From: Azolla caroliniana | Taxonomy: Eukaryota; Polypodiophyta | Direction: 5' to 3' | Assembly: GCA_043228905.1 (NCBI GenBank) | Contig: JBHGNT010000008.1 | Span: 13,392,001 to 13,456,000 of the forward strand | DNA length: 64,000 bases | Shown here: piece by piece, positions 10,790 through 20,030 of the stretch | Layout of the letters: each line of letters opens with the position of its first letter | Position numbering within the stretch: position 1 is the stretch's first letter | The notes under the pieces: generated by a model | What the model was told of the DNA's origin: nothing | Database searches by the model: none | The model's input: the letters and a program-made list of their open reading frames with translations, nothing else | Position numbers and translations under genes: made by a program

Positions 10790-11770
10790 AATGTAGGTCA
10801 CAAGAGCTGCATTACTAATTCATTAAGCTACACCTAGTTCCCAATTTACACAAGTAGTACTAATCATGAACAATGTACTACTCACTTAGTTCCCAATTTA
10901 CACAAGTAGTACTAATCATGAACAATGTACCACTCACATAGTTGCCAAATTACACAAATAGTACTAATCATGAACAATGTACTAATCCTGAACAATATAC
11001 TATTCACTTAGTTCCTAAATTACTGAACTAGTACTAATAAGGAACAGAAGTAGTACTAATAATGAACAATGTATTGCTCACTTAGTTCCCAATTTACACA
11101 AGTAGTACTAATCATGCACAATGCACTACTCACTTAGTTCCCAAATTACACAAGGAGTACTAATCCTGAACAATGTACTACTCACTTAGTTCCCAAATTA
11201 CAAAACTAGTACTAATCATGAGCAATGTACTACTCACTTAGTTCCCAATTTACAAAACTAGTACTAATCATGAGCAATGTACTACTCACTTAGTTCCCAA
11301 TTTACAAAACTAGTACTAATCATGAACAATGTACTACTCGCTAAGTACTAATTGTCAACAATGTACAAGTATAGTGTGTACTAACACTAGTATTAGGCAC
11401 GTTGTAATATAGATTGGACTAACATCTAATCCAACAAATGTAGATTGGATTTTAGTACTAACGTGGTATTTTGCACACAAGTAATACTAAACGTGATATG
11501 TGTTCTACACACTAATTGCATAACTTGTACTAATTACACCAACAATATTAATCTTGAATAGTATTAGTACTAAACGTGATATGTGTTTGACACACCTCAT
11601 TTCCAAATTACACAAACTGTACTAATATTCAACAATTTACTATACACCTTGTTCCCAAATTACATAACTAGTACTAATTCCCAAGTTACACAAACAATAC
11701 TAACAGTCAATAGTGTACTACAAGTATAGTGTCTACTAAACTAGTACTAGGCAAGTTGCAATATAGATTG
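10790..11770 (-). repeat. 52-bp satellite in the companion-gene intron
   Basis: Tandem units of CTTAGTTCCCAATTTACA followed by CAAGTAGTACTAATCATG and AACAATGTACTACT. CTTAGT lies at 11081, 11133, 11185, 11237 and 11289, an exact 52-bp period, with more degenerate copies on both sides. Every unit carries TAGTACTAAT, the same core as in the transposase intron although the rest of the unit is unrelated. Confidence 0.85.
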
Positions 11771-12027
11771 GACGATGCTGTACCTGGCTCCCTTTTAGTA
11801 CTAATTTTGGAAAATATCCCTTCAACTACACATACCAATTATATATTAAGAGTACTGCCAATACTAACCCACATAATTAGGGTTCCACATATTAGTTGTT
11901 AGAGATACACTAATACTAATCCATTACTCTCCTAAATTTGAAGTATGAATTGTGGCGTACACTAGTTCTAATCCAAATGTAAATTGACATCATATAATAC
12001 AAACAATAGAATAGTAGAGCCACATAC

Positions 12028-12211
12028 CGTACGGGTGTACTTTTAAACCCCAAGCATAGTACCACTCAGCTGCAATTGTAGTTTTACAGTCCATACATGT
12101 ATTCTCTTTCTCAAAATGATACTTAGCACATAACACATGATATGTGTGCAAACACGGTGTAATCACAACATCCATAGCCTCCAGCTTGAATCTGAGGCCA
12201 CAAAATATACA
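12028..12211 (-). CDS. RING-H2 zinc finger exon of companion gene
   Basis: Encodes CIFC, 15 residues, CLHTYHVLC, 10 residues, CMDC: the spacing C-x2-C-x15-C-x1-H-x2-H-x2-C-x10-C-x2-C satisfies the RING-H2 consensus. RING-H2 domains usually act as ubiquitin E3 ligases by recruiting an E2 enzyme. Here that is inferred from spacing only. Flanking signals are AAG|TGTATA upstream and TACG|GTATGT downstream. All eight ligands are intact although neighbouring exons carry stops, which hints at selection until recently. Confidence 0.7.
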
Positions 12212-12289
12212 CTTGGCAGATTGCAAACACAAGTTATAATATATTAGCTAATATGATATTTATACCACAGAAGTAGAAATAAATAACTT

Positions 12290-13360
12290 TTAAAGCCAAT
12301 ACCGTGATATAGCTATACTAGTAATGGTACTTTCCATACCACTTGGGTGCTCAATTACAAATAGACACAAAGTTTCAAAACCTTTTTGTTTTAAATCTTG
12401 CATCAAGCACGCAAGGTTCTCGGAATGCAACTTTAAAGCTGACAACTTATTATCTATTTCGGAATGTGCATTCCAGCAAGTATCAAGGTCTCTCATATGT
12501 GAACCTAATTGAGTGCCCATATTGTTTAGCTCTTTCTTCAACTCCTCTTTCAACACCTCACTTTCTGAATTTTGGATTGTCAATGCAATCCATTCATATG
12601 TAGTCTTTAATGAAGAGAATTTCTTTTCTGCTTGTATCTCAGCTGATTTAACTGCTTCCAAATCAACAAGTAGTTCTTGTATTCTTGAGCTCATAGATGC
12701 TATGCAATTGGCCATCATCTGTTCATTCTTTTCAGTCATTGTGAACCGTACCTTTGCAGATTGAACTTGGTGGACATGTGTTGTAGCCGGAATATCCACA
12801 TGAGAGGTTCCTGATGACTTCAAGCTAGTGTTGGTATTGGAGAACCCTTTATAATGTTATGACTGGTGCCGATTAAAATCTTCCCAATCTACGTCGATGC
12901 CACCCTGGACTTCACATGCAAATGCACGTGCAAAAACAGTACCCACCTCATTGTTACAGATTTGATTTGTATCATAAACATGTTCATATCTCGTATTCAA
13001 TAAGTTCACATATTCCCTCTTCAATCCACTTATGTGGAATCCTCGCCTTGTATCGGGATGTGCTGACCCCCAGGTTTTTATCAACCACTCTCTTAGCTCA
13101 GGATAAACTTCAGGTCGTGCTCGAAGGAAATAACTCAATCCGAGAGGTGTGTCTCGAATGAGGGAGTGGTACATCTTCTTTCTCTGTGTTGATGAATTCA
13201 TCACCCTTTCTCTTGTGGGTGTCTTCTTGCTTTCTTTGAGAGGTGTCCTTTTTCCTTCCTTCAATGGTGTCTTCACTTTCTCTTTCATCAATGTCTTCTT
13301 TATGGGTGTCCTTCTCGTCATTGTCCTAGTCATCACTATTCTTGTTGAATGAATATGCAT
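12290..13360 (-). CDS. N-terminal exon of companion gene: basic repeats and coiled coil
   Basis: Starts at ATG 13360. Residues about 17-50 are strongly basic with repeated TPLKE/TPTRE units, reminiscent of DNA-contacting tails. Then follows a folded-looking stretch (LIRDTPLGLSYFLRARPEVY, ELREWLIKTWGSAHPDTRRG). A single TAA at 12857-12859 interrupts; the frame then continues through a heptad-rich helix (SSRIQELLVDLEAVKSAEIQ, SEVLKEELKKELNNM), likely a coiled coil. The donor near 12330-12370 is not unique. No homologue is recognised. Confidence 0.55.
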
Positions 13361-14249
13361 GTACTAGAATAAAAATCATCAAATTACCATCAACACATAG
13401 CAAATCATCACATTGCATGTACAAGCCATGTCAAACAGACAAAAACCCTAAATAGTCGGAAGAAAACTCATCTATGTCTAACACATACAAATTAAAAACA
13501 GACAAACAGCAAACAACAAACACAGAGAAAACGAAAACATACCAACAAAACGAAAACATAGCAACTCAGCATAGCCAACTCCATCTAAGTTGCATGTACA
13601 AACCATGTCAAACACGCAACCACCCTAAACAGTCAGAAGAAAATTCATCCATGTCAAACACATACAAATTAAAAACAGAGATACAGGAAACACAGAGAAA
13701 ATGAAAACATACTAGTTGGGCATGCAACTCATAGACTATGAATAATCAAAACCGAAAAATGCCCATACACATACAAATTAAAAACAGACAGATAGGAAAC
13801 AAAGAGAAAATGATAACATACCAGTTGGAGGCAGATGGAGCCAAGGTCGAAGGTAGAGGTACCACACCTTCAGAGCACACCAAGACGTCAAAATCACCTA
13901 TATGCAAGAGGTTGTTGACGAGGCTGTTGCAGAGGAGACAAACGAGCATTAACAGAGGAGACAAACGAGCATACACAAGGAAAGAAAATCAACAACAAGA
14001 ACATCAATCCGGGGAAACAGAAATCTCTGCATATACAGAGACAGAGATTGAACCTGGCACAGAGGGGAACACAACAACAACTACGCGGGGAAACAGAGAA
14101 TCAAAGGTGGAGTGAGAGAGAGAAACAAAAAGAAAGAAAGAAACAGAGATTCAAAGGTGGAGTGAGAGAGAGAAAGAGAGAGATAGGTAATAGATATGTG
14201 TCGTCTTTCTAACTTTCTGCCTCTATCTATGTGACAACTTCGAGACAAA

Positions 14250-14280
<31 letters not shown>

Positions 14281-14289
14281 AAGAAAGAA
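13361..14289. other. 5' region of companion gene: degenerate repeats and GA microsatellite
   Basis: Three degenerate copies of a block of about 150 bp containing CACATACAAATTAAAAACAG lie at about 13480, 13658 and 13768. From 14100 the sequence turns GA-rich (GGAGTGAGAGAGAGAAA twice) and ends in a (GA)n/(GAAA)n run at 14252-14290. The promoter of the companion gene should be here; no TATA box is convincing. Confidence 0.5.
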
Positions 14290-14448
14290 AGATATATTAA
14301 CGTCTTCTAAGGCCAAATTTGGCCCATGAGACAAATAGGTTACAACAAAAGATGAGTGTTTATCCAATCATCAAAACTAAAAATAAAAGAAAATAGCTTA
14401 AGCTAAGAAAGTTCTAGTAGTGTACAAAACTTTGCACCAAGCCTAATC

Positions 14449-17400
14449 TCATTTCCACCCAAGTCTCTCAAAAAGAAGTGGGAGGTCAAAAGTTTTTGGT
14501 GTGGGTGTGACCCATGGTCCCGATGCATAGAGTGCCCTAGCCATGGCTTCTAGGCGGTGTAGTTCACGTTCCCTTATTTTCTTTATTGCTTCTACATCTC
14601 GTCGAGTTGCTTTGAAACCCGGCATCCGAGGGCGTTTGGTTCTTCTTTGATTTTCTGCTTCATCAAGGAGAAGTCCGAGTGGTACAGGTGTGTCGACATT
14701 CATTGTCTCCCCCTGTTCCTGAAAAACTTCATTTGTTATATGTTGGTAAACATTAGCAACATTATTATCAACGTTTTGTAATTTGTTCTCTCTGTGGTGT
14801 TTCAATTCTAAGATGTATCTACCTAATTTCTTTATATCTAGTGTATCTAATAGTTTAGGGAGGGTGGGAGAGGAACCAAGTATGTCTTGGTATTTTGCCC
14901 TTATCTCGGCATAGGTGGGGCATTTGCATGTAAAATGGTACTCATCCTCTATCTCTATGTGGCATAACCTACATATCCTTTCCTCCCTAGGGACTCCATT
15001 AGTACGTCCATTCTCAATCTCAAGTTGGTGAGATGATATTCTAAGTTGACCAATGGCAACCCTTAGTGCATGTGGTAAGAATACATCTAGATATTTTGGG
15101 CGCGTGATAAAACCTAACTCAGAGAAGTGCATAAAGTGTTCTTTATAGTACGACATTTTAGATGGGAGTGGCTCTAGTGGGGTGATCCATTTATACCGGG
15201 TATAAATTTGCCATATTTCTTGGCGTATTACTTTATTACGGTCCTCATGAGAGAGTAAAGTGTTATCATTCGTGTGGTCGTACTTAAGGGGGGGGAGGTT
15301 AGTAATGTCTAGACCGTTGGCAAGAAGCCAACTCACCATCATGCCATACCATGAGCTAGTATAGCCGGACTCATACAATGCTCGAGAAGCCTTAAAGGCT
15401 TGGTGGGATATTCTATCAAGTGGTTGGTTATGTATCCTGTGTATAAAGACTACCAGTTGAAAAAGTGCTTCTACTAACATAGGGGGTAGAGTGAACTCAG
15501 CCCTAATAATGTCATGTGGGACCGACGATTTGCTTCGGAGTTGGCGTGATAACATCATCACCAATGGTCTCTCTAATTGCGTCCACATGAAAGATGGTAG
15601 TCCTGGGGCCCAAACCGCTGATGCATACATGAGAGAGGGAGTCACTAATGAGTCAAAGAGCCACCCTTTAGTTCGTGGCTCTTGGAAGTATGCTTGGTGG
15701 CATTGTCTCTCGAGGAGTGAGAGGGATGCATGTCCTCTTGTAAGTCTATCCTTCGCTGCTTGTGTCATCGAAAATTTACCTGAGCGGGCACTGAAAGTGA
15801 CTCCGAGATAGACATATGATCCAACCACCTCAACTGGGCTATGGGAGATAGTTAGGTGACACTTAGCCCTAACTTGGGCCGACGTGTGGAAGATAAGGAC
15901 TTTAGTTTTCCCTAGATTCACTACCAATCCTCGTTGTGTGCAAAAGTCATCTAAGGCATTAAGGTGCCTTTGTAGGTCGTGTTCGGATTCAGAGAGCAAA
16001 ACTATGTCATCTGCATAGAGCAAGATACGCACCTGCGTATCTCCAAGGACTACTCCATTGCCTCCCTTACGAGCAATAAAATCTGTGATCTCATCAATGT
16101 AGATCCCAAAAAGAGTCGGAGATAAGGGGCAACCTTGTTTTACACCAATAGTGCTAGTGAAACTATCGGATATGCCGCCTGGGCATCGAACACACCCAGA
16201 CACTTGTTCATATAGTGCGTAGATGGCCCAAACCATGTCATCTGGTATCCTCAAGCTCTTAAGCCTATCAAACAACCGCTCTCTAGGGACCGTGTCAAAG
16301 GCTTTGCGGAAGTCCACAAAACAACAATATAGTTTCTTCTTGCGAGCCTTAGTCTGGTCAATTAAGCATCTAAGTGTGAAGATATGGTCAATAGTGGAGA
16401 AGGCTCGTCTAAAGCCGGCCTGTTCAGGTGCACGAAGATTTAAGGTCTCCATATACTCGCTAAGCTCTGCCTCCATTACTGCACCATATAATTTAGCAAG
16501 GGTATGACCTATCATAATGGTCCTATAAGTATTTGGGTCCATGGGGTCCCCCCCCTTATGTATGGGGGCCACTGTGTTCATGGTCCATTGTGATGGAAAA
16601 CCCTCTGCAAGGGCACGATTGAAGATTAGAGTTAGTAAGGGAGCTAGGCACTCTCTCGCGTATATGATGTGTTCTGCTCGCAACCCTGTGTGGTCCATGG
16701 ACTTCCTATGTTGTAATTTCTTTATGACCTTCGTGACCCTAGAGGTTGTGAAGAGTGTCCCCACAGTAGGTCGGGGTGTGGAAGGCATTGGAATGGGTGG
16801 TTGGTTTGGGATGTGGTAAAGTCTCTCTGTATAAGTGTGCCAAGTTTCGGGATCTTCGATGGGTGTTTGTGGTCTTGGTTCCCGTAATCTCTTCCATGCA
16901 GTGGCACAATCGTTACTCATGAGCATGTGGTAGAGTTCCCAATATTGGGATGCCTCCCATGCTCGTCTCTTACGACGTGTCATCTTGCGCATTTCTTTAC
17001 GAGCTTGTACTGAGGTAATACTACCACTGAGTTGCGATATTGTAAGTTGTCGATGTAAGCACCTACAATCCTCATCATACCATCTATTTTGTGGCATAGA
17101 TCCTACTTTACCTTGATTGGAGTGTTTCGTGTATGGGAAGCTGCTAACCGCTGCAGAATGAAGGATGTGTGTGAGTTTCGTATTAAGGCTCTCTAAAGGT
17201 AGGGAGGGATCAAGGGAGGAGAGATGGGCTTGAACATGTCGAGCATATATGTCAGAGAGCTCATGTGTGAAATGTATTGTGATGTCATGGCGTGGTTGAC
17301 TAGAGTTGGTGACGTTAGAGATATCGCATTTTATCTCGAAGTATAAGAAACTATGGTCCGCGCCAATAGGACATGGGGTCACTCGGAAGGAGTTAATCAT

Positions 17401-18192
17401 GTGGGTGGCTTCAGGGCGTCCTATTAGATAATCGACTGTGCTTTCCCCTCCTCCATGTGGGAAACATGTGAGCTCTTCCGAACCTGGCCACTTGGCTAAA
17501 CCATTATATATGACCATCTGGTGCCGACTACCGAGTTCGAGCAAATGATGGCCAAAGCTCGTGGCGTCTGCACCTTGATCCTTTGATTTACGTGTGGTGT
17601 CTATGTCTGAAGGATCGACATTTACCATTTCTAGGTTTCTATTCATTTGAAATATTGTGCATTGTCGGGATTGGGTTCTCGCATTAAAGTCTCCTACAAG
17701 GAATACTTCGCCTTGGGAAGAATATCGGATTATGTCATCCGATAGAGGTTCATATGGGGAAGGCCCATGTGGCACTCCGTCATCAACTGATCTCGCCTCG
17801 CCAGCCAGATTATAACGAGAGCCTTTTGGGGGGAAGTAACAAATGGCGAAAATTACTGCCTTGTCCTTGCTTGTGGAGACTTTCACCCACATAAAACGAG
17901 CTTCTGGGTCAGTGCTCAGTATTTCTATCCTATTATGTAGCTCCCTCCGAAACAATATTGCGACACCTCCAGATCCCCTGGTAGTGCATCGACGTGAGGT
18001 TTGTCTAAAAGCCGACTCCCAACGAAATCCTTCGACTCGTGGGAGTCCCCTATTTGGGCTTTGGTGTGTTTCTACTAGGCAAACTATATCTGATTCCTTT
18101 AATATCCCCTCTAGGCGGCCGGGGTGTGTCCAGAGTGCGCCGTTACAATTCCATAAGGTCATCCTAAGTGTGTTTTCTGTCACATGGGCCAC
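14449..18192 (-). CDS. LINE ORF2: endonuclease and reverse transcriptase, 1247 aa
   Basis: One uninterrupted frame. Residues about 10-290 form an apurinic-endonuclease-like domain (WNCNGAL, VETHQS, VGDFNAR, GADHSFL), which nicks target DNA. Residues about 480-800 are reverse transcriptase (FVDFRKAFDTV, GVKQGCPLSPTLF, catalytic YADD near residue 729). Near residue 1071 a Cys/His cluster C-x2-C-x8-H-x2-C (CRLCHIEIEDEYHFTCKC) matches the C-terminal zinc motif seen in several LINE clades. Lack of stops over 3.7 kb marks a recent insertion and the youngest layer of the left half. Clade (L1-like or other) is not settled. Confidence 0.92.
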   Translation of the reverse strand: MAHVTENTLRMTLWNCNGALWTHPGRLEGILKESDIVCLVETHQSPNRGLPRVEGFRWESAFRQTSRRCTTRGSGGVAILFRRELHNRIEILSTDPEARFMWVKVSTSKDKAVIFAICYFPPKGSRYNLAGEARSVDDGVPHGPSPYEPLSDDIIRYSSQGEVFLVGDFNARTQSRQCTIFQMNRNLEMVNVDPSDIDTTRKSKDQGADATSFGHHLLELGSRHQMVIYNGLAKWPGSEELTCFPHGGGESTVDYLIGRPEATHMINSFRVTPCPIGADHSFLYFEIKCDISNVTNSSQPRHDITIHFTHELSDIYARHVQAHLSSLDPSLPLESLNTKLTHILHSAAVSSFPYTKHSNQGKVGSMPQNRWYDEDCRCLHRQLTISQLSGSITSVQARKEMRKMTRRKRRAWEASQYWELYHMLMSNDCATAWKRLREPRPQTPIEDPETWHTYTERLYHIPNQPPIPMPSTPRPTVGTLFTTSRVTKVIKKLQHRKSMDHTGLRAEHIIYARECLAPLLTLIFNRALAEGFPSQWTMNTVAPIHKGGDPMDPNTYRTIMIGHTLAKLYGAVMEAELSEYMETLNLRAPEQAGFRRAFSTIDHIFTLRCLIDQTKARKKKLYCCFVDFRKAFDTVPRERLFDRLKSLRIPDDMVWAIYALYEQVSGCVRCPGGISDSFTSTIGVKQGCPLSPTLFGIYIDEITDFIARKGGNGVVLGDTQVRILLYADDIVLLSESEHDLQRHLNALDDFCTQRGLVVNLGKTKVLIFHTSAQVRAKCHLTISHSPVEVVGSYVYLGVTFSARSGKFSMTQAAKDRLTRGHASLSLLERQCHQAYFQEPRTKGWLFDSLVTPSLMYASAVWAPGLPSFMWTQLERPLVMMLSRQLRSKSSVPHDIIRAEFTLPPMLVEALFQLVVFIHRIHNQPLDRISHQAFKASRALYESGYTSSWYGMMVSWLLANGLDITNLPPLKYDHTNDNTLLSHEDRNKVIRQEIWQIYTRYKWITPLEPLPSKMSYYKEHFMHFSELGFITRPKYLDVFLPHALRVAIGQLRISSHQLEIENGRTNGVPREERICRLCHIEIEDEYHFTCKCPTYAEIRAKYQDILGSSPTLPKLLDTLDIKKLGRYILELKHHRENKLQNVDNNVANVYQHITNEVFQEQGETMNVDTPVPLGLLLDEAENQRRTKRPRMPGFKATRRDVEAIKKIRERELHRLEAMARALYASGPWVTPTPKTFDLPLLFERLGWK

Positions 18193-18198
18193 ACGCCG

Positions 18199-18415
18199 TC
18201 AATTAGTAGTGCGATCATTTATGATCACTCGCCCATCTCGATAAAAGGCGCGATGCCCGTCTTTGCGAGCTTGCATAACCTTTGGCATACAACTCTTGCG
18301 ATGCTCAATTTGCATCTTGGTGAGGTCTTCATCGAGATAGATAGGGTCCCCACCCAATCCTCGAAGAATTGGTCTCTTCTTAAAGAAAGTGATTCTAGAG
18401 TCTAAGTCTTTAAAG
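18199..18415 (-). pseudogene. C-terminal fragment of LINE ORF1
   Basis: Encodes LDSRITFFKKRPILRG, then DPIYLDEDLTKMQ and MPKVMQARKDGHRAFYRDG, ending IINDRTTN. The pattern (charged helix, 'edlt', 'AF-R--K-I') resembles the C-terminal domain of L1 ORF1 RNA-binding chaperones. The stop lies just upstream of the ORF2 start at 18192, a usual LINE arrangement. Upstream sequence turns into GA repeats, so the N-terminus is missing. Confidence 0.6.
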
Positions 18416-18675
18416 AGAGAGAGAGGGAGAGAGAAAGAGAGACTGACCAACTATCACATTCCAAACCTTCTCCAGGTGTGCTTTCGTACAACTCTACCTA
18501 GGAGAATGAAGTTACAATTAATGTATTAAATACGGCCTTGGGACATTTCGAGTGTGACGTAATGAATTTGTTATTTGAAATTGAACACCATTCAATAGAT
18601 GATAATTGTTTTATTTTCAATTTTTAATGTTTATTTTCTTCCTCGATTTAGTACTAAATTTTTGGCCAAAAGTTG
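18416..18675. other. Right subterminal region of T
   Basis: AT-rich, no reading frame. It contains TTTAGTACTAAATTTTTGG next to the terminal repeat, mirroring the AGTACT motifs at the left end, and starts in the GA-rich run (to about 18445) next to the LINE. Confidence 0.5.
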
Positions 18676-18699
18676 GTACACCGTAGCATGCTTCGACCC
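18676..18699 (-). repeat. Right terminal inverted repeat of T
   Basis: Read on the minus strand it begins GGGTCGAAGC and contains GCTACGGTGTAC. It is followed by TGTG (18700-18703), which copies 2350-2353, and then by copia B-inner coding sequence. Confidence 0.88.
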
Positions 18700-18703
18700 T
18701 GTG

Positions 18704-20030
18704 TGAATCTTCACTAGAGCAAACTCCTTTTCTTCTAGTTTCTCTCGGGGCCAATGATATCTTCTCTAGATGTGTTTGAACCTAGAGTGGTAGGCAGAAT
18801 TTTTTGCAAGGTGGATGACACTCTGGTTATCGCAATGGAGTTGGAATTCCTCCTACTGAATTCCCAGCTCACCGAAAAATTCCTTCATCCATATGATTTC
18901 CTTTCCGGCTTCGAGTGTGGCCATATATTCAGCTTCCGTGGGCAATAGTGCCACGACCTTTTGCAACCTTGACTGCATTGAAACAACTCCCCTTGCATAA
19001 GTCATTACATACTTGAACGTGGATCAGCTAGTATCCACATCAGTCAACATGTCCGAGTCAGTATAACCTTTCAGTGTGGGGTTACCTGAACCGAAACGAA
19101 GACACACGTACGAGGTGCCTTTTAGGTATTGAACTATCCAGTTCAGGCCATCCCAATGCTCTCTTCCGGGGTTGCTCATATATCGGTTAACCACGCCGAC
19201 TGTGTATCCTATGTCCGGCTTGGTCCATACCATTACATACATCAGGCTTCCAACCGTTGAGGCATAAGGGACTTTTGACATCTTGGCTTTCTCGATTTTC
19301 GATTTCGGACATTGTTCTTTGCTTAGCTTGCAGTTCATTGGCAATGTCGAGTCGACTGGTTTCGCGCTTTCCATGCCGAATCTTTGGAACACCTCTGTCA
19401 CGTATTTTTTCTTGTGACAGCCACAACAATTTCTTTGTTCGATCCCGAACAATGTGCATCCCCATGATTTGCTTTGCTGGACTCATATCCTTCATTGAGA
19501 ACGATCTTGTCAAGGCTTTCTTCACCAGTCGGATCTTCGTATGGTTCCGTCCGACAATCAGCATGTTGTCAATGTACAATTGGAGGATGAGGAAATCTCC
19601 TCGATCGAATTTCTTCACAAATATGCAGTGATTGGGCTACGTTTAGTGGTACCCGTTGTCGATCATGAAGGATTCGAATTTTCGGTACCATTACCGAGGA
19701 GCTTGCTTCAATCCGTACAAGCTCTTCCTCAATCGACACACCAGATTTTCTTTACCTTTTTCCACAAATCCTTTCAGCTAGTGCATATATATCTCTTCTT
19801 CCAAATCTCCATGGAGGATGGCAGTCTTGACGTCCAGTTGTTCGACTTCGAGATTGATGTTGTCCGCGATGCTCAGCACAGTTTAGATTGATGTCATCTT
19901 TATGACTGGGGCAAATATTTCGCCGAAATCAACACCCTTCTTCTGTAGAAAGCCTTTCACGACGATTTGTGTTTTGTACGTGGGTGGATTCCCGCCATCT
20001 CCTGGTTTTAACTTGTATACGCATTTATTC
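18704..20030 (-). pseudogene. Ty1/copia RT and RNase H (B-inner)
   Basis: Minus-strand RT to RNase H of B-inner. Recognisable are GVDFGEIFAPVIKMTSI (about 19890), the active-site region degraded to YIDNMLIVG (YVDD expected, near 19560), MKDMSPAKQIMGMHI, YASTVGSLMYVMVWTKPDIG (about 19230) and, at the very edge of T, LEEKEFALVKIHT (near 18710-18745). Several frameshifts and the D-to-N change in YVDD show it is dead. Confidence 0.9.

Larger units (their letters stand above)
9032..13360 (-). pseudogene. Multi-exon companion gene of T (basic/coiled-coil, RING-H2, acidic repeats)
   Basis: A second gene of T, convergent with the transposase. Reading 5' to 3' on the minus strand: exon 13360-about 12330 (basic TP-K/E repeats, then coiled coil); exon 12211-12028 (RING-H2 finger); a long intron holding a 52-bp satellite; exon about 10750-10480; a 78-nt basic exon 10439-10362; exon about 10285-9985; and a tail exon 9913-9032 with 28-residue repeats. 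In-frame stops (TAA at 12857-12859 and TAG between 9236 and 9232) suggest decay. I recognise no known family for the whole protein. A helper role in transposition or host-ubiquitin interaction is only a guess. Exon joins were placed by eye and phase was not resolved everywhere. Confidence 0.6.
14290..18415 (-). mobile_element. LINE (non-LTR retrotransposon), 5'-truncated, inside T
   Basis: A minus-strand LINE with the C-terminal part of ORF1, a full ORF2 and a 3' UTR of roughly 150 bp. It starts inside ORF1, so it is 5'-truncated, as is common after target-primed reverse transcription. Both proposed edges abut GA-rich runs (14252-14290 and 18412-18445, both starting AAAGAGAGAGAG), which could be the target duplication, but low complexity makes the edges uncertain. 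No poly(A) tail is visible. Confidence 0.75.
2354..18699. mobile_element. 16.3-kb DNA transposon T with two convergent genes
   Basis: A cut-and-paste type transposon. Both ends carry 24-bp terminal inverted repeats (22/24 identical), flanked by TGTG at 2350-2353 and 18700-18703. The empty site can be read exactly because it lies in copia B-inner coding sequence. Inside are a decayed DDE transposase on the plus strand (3519-7847) and a convergent companion gene on the minus strand (13360-9032), each with a satellite-filled intron. A LINE of about 4.1 kb is inserted near the right end, so the original element was about 12.2 kb. The 4-bp duplication and large size would fit the Sola superfamily, but I cannot confirm the family from sequence alone. 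Confidence 0.85.

Noticed and set aside
14411-14422. CACTACTAGAAC on the minus strand, like a CACTA transposon end
   Set aside because: Only one such end exists, it lies inside the likely LINE 3' region, and no partner end or 3-bp duplication was found.
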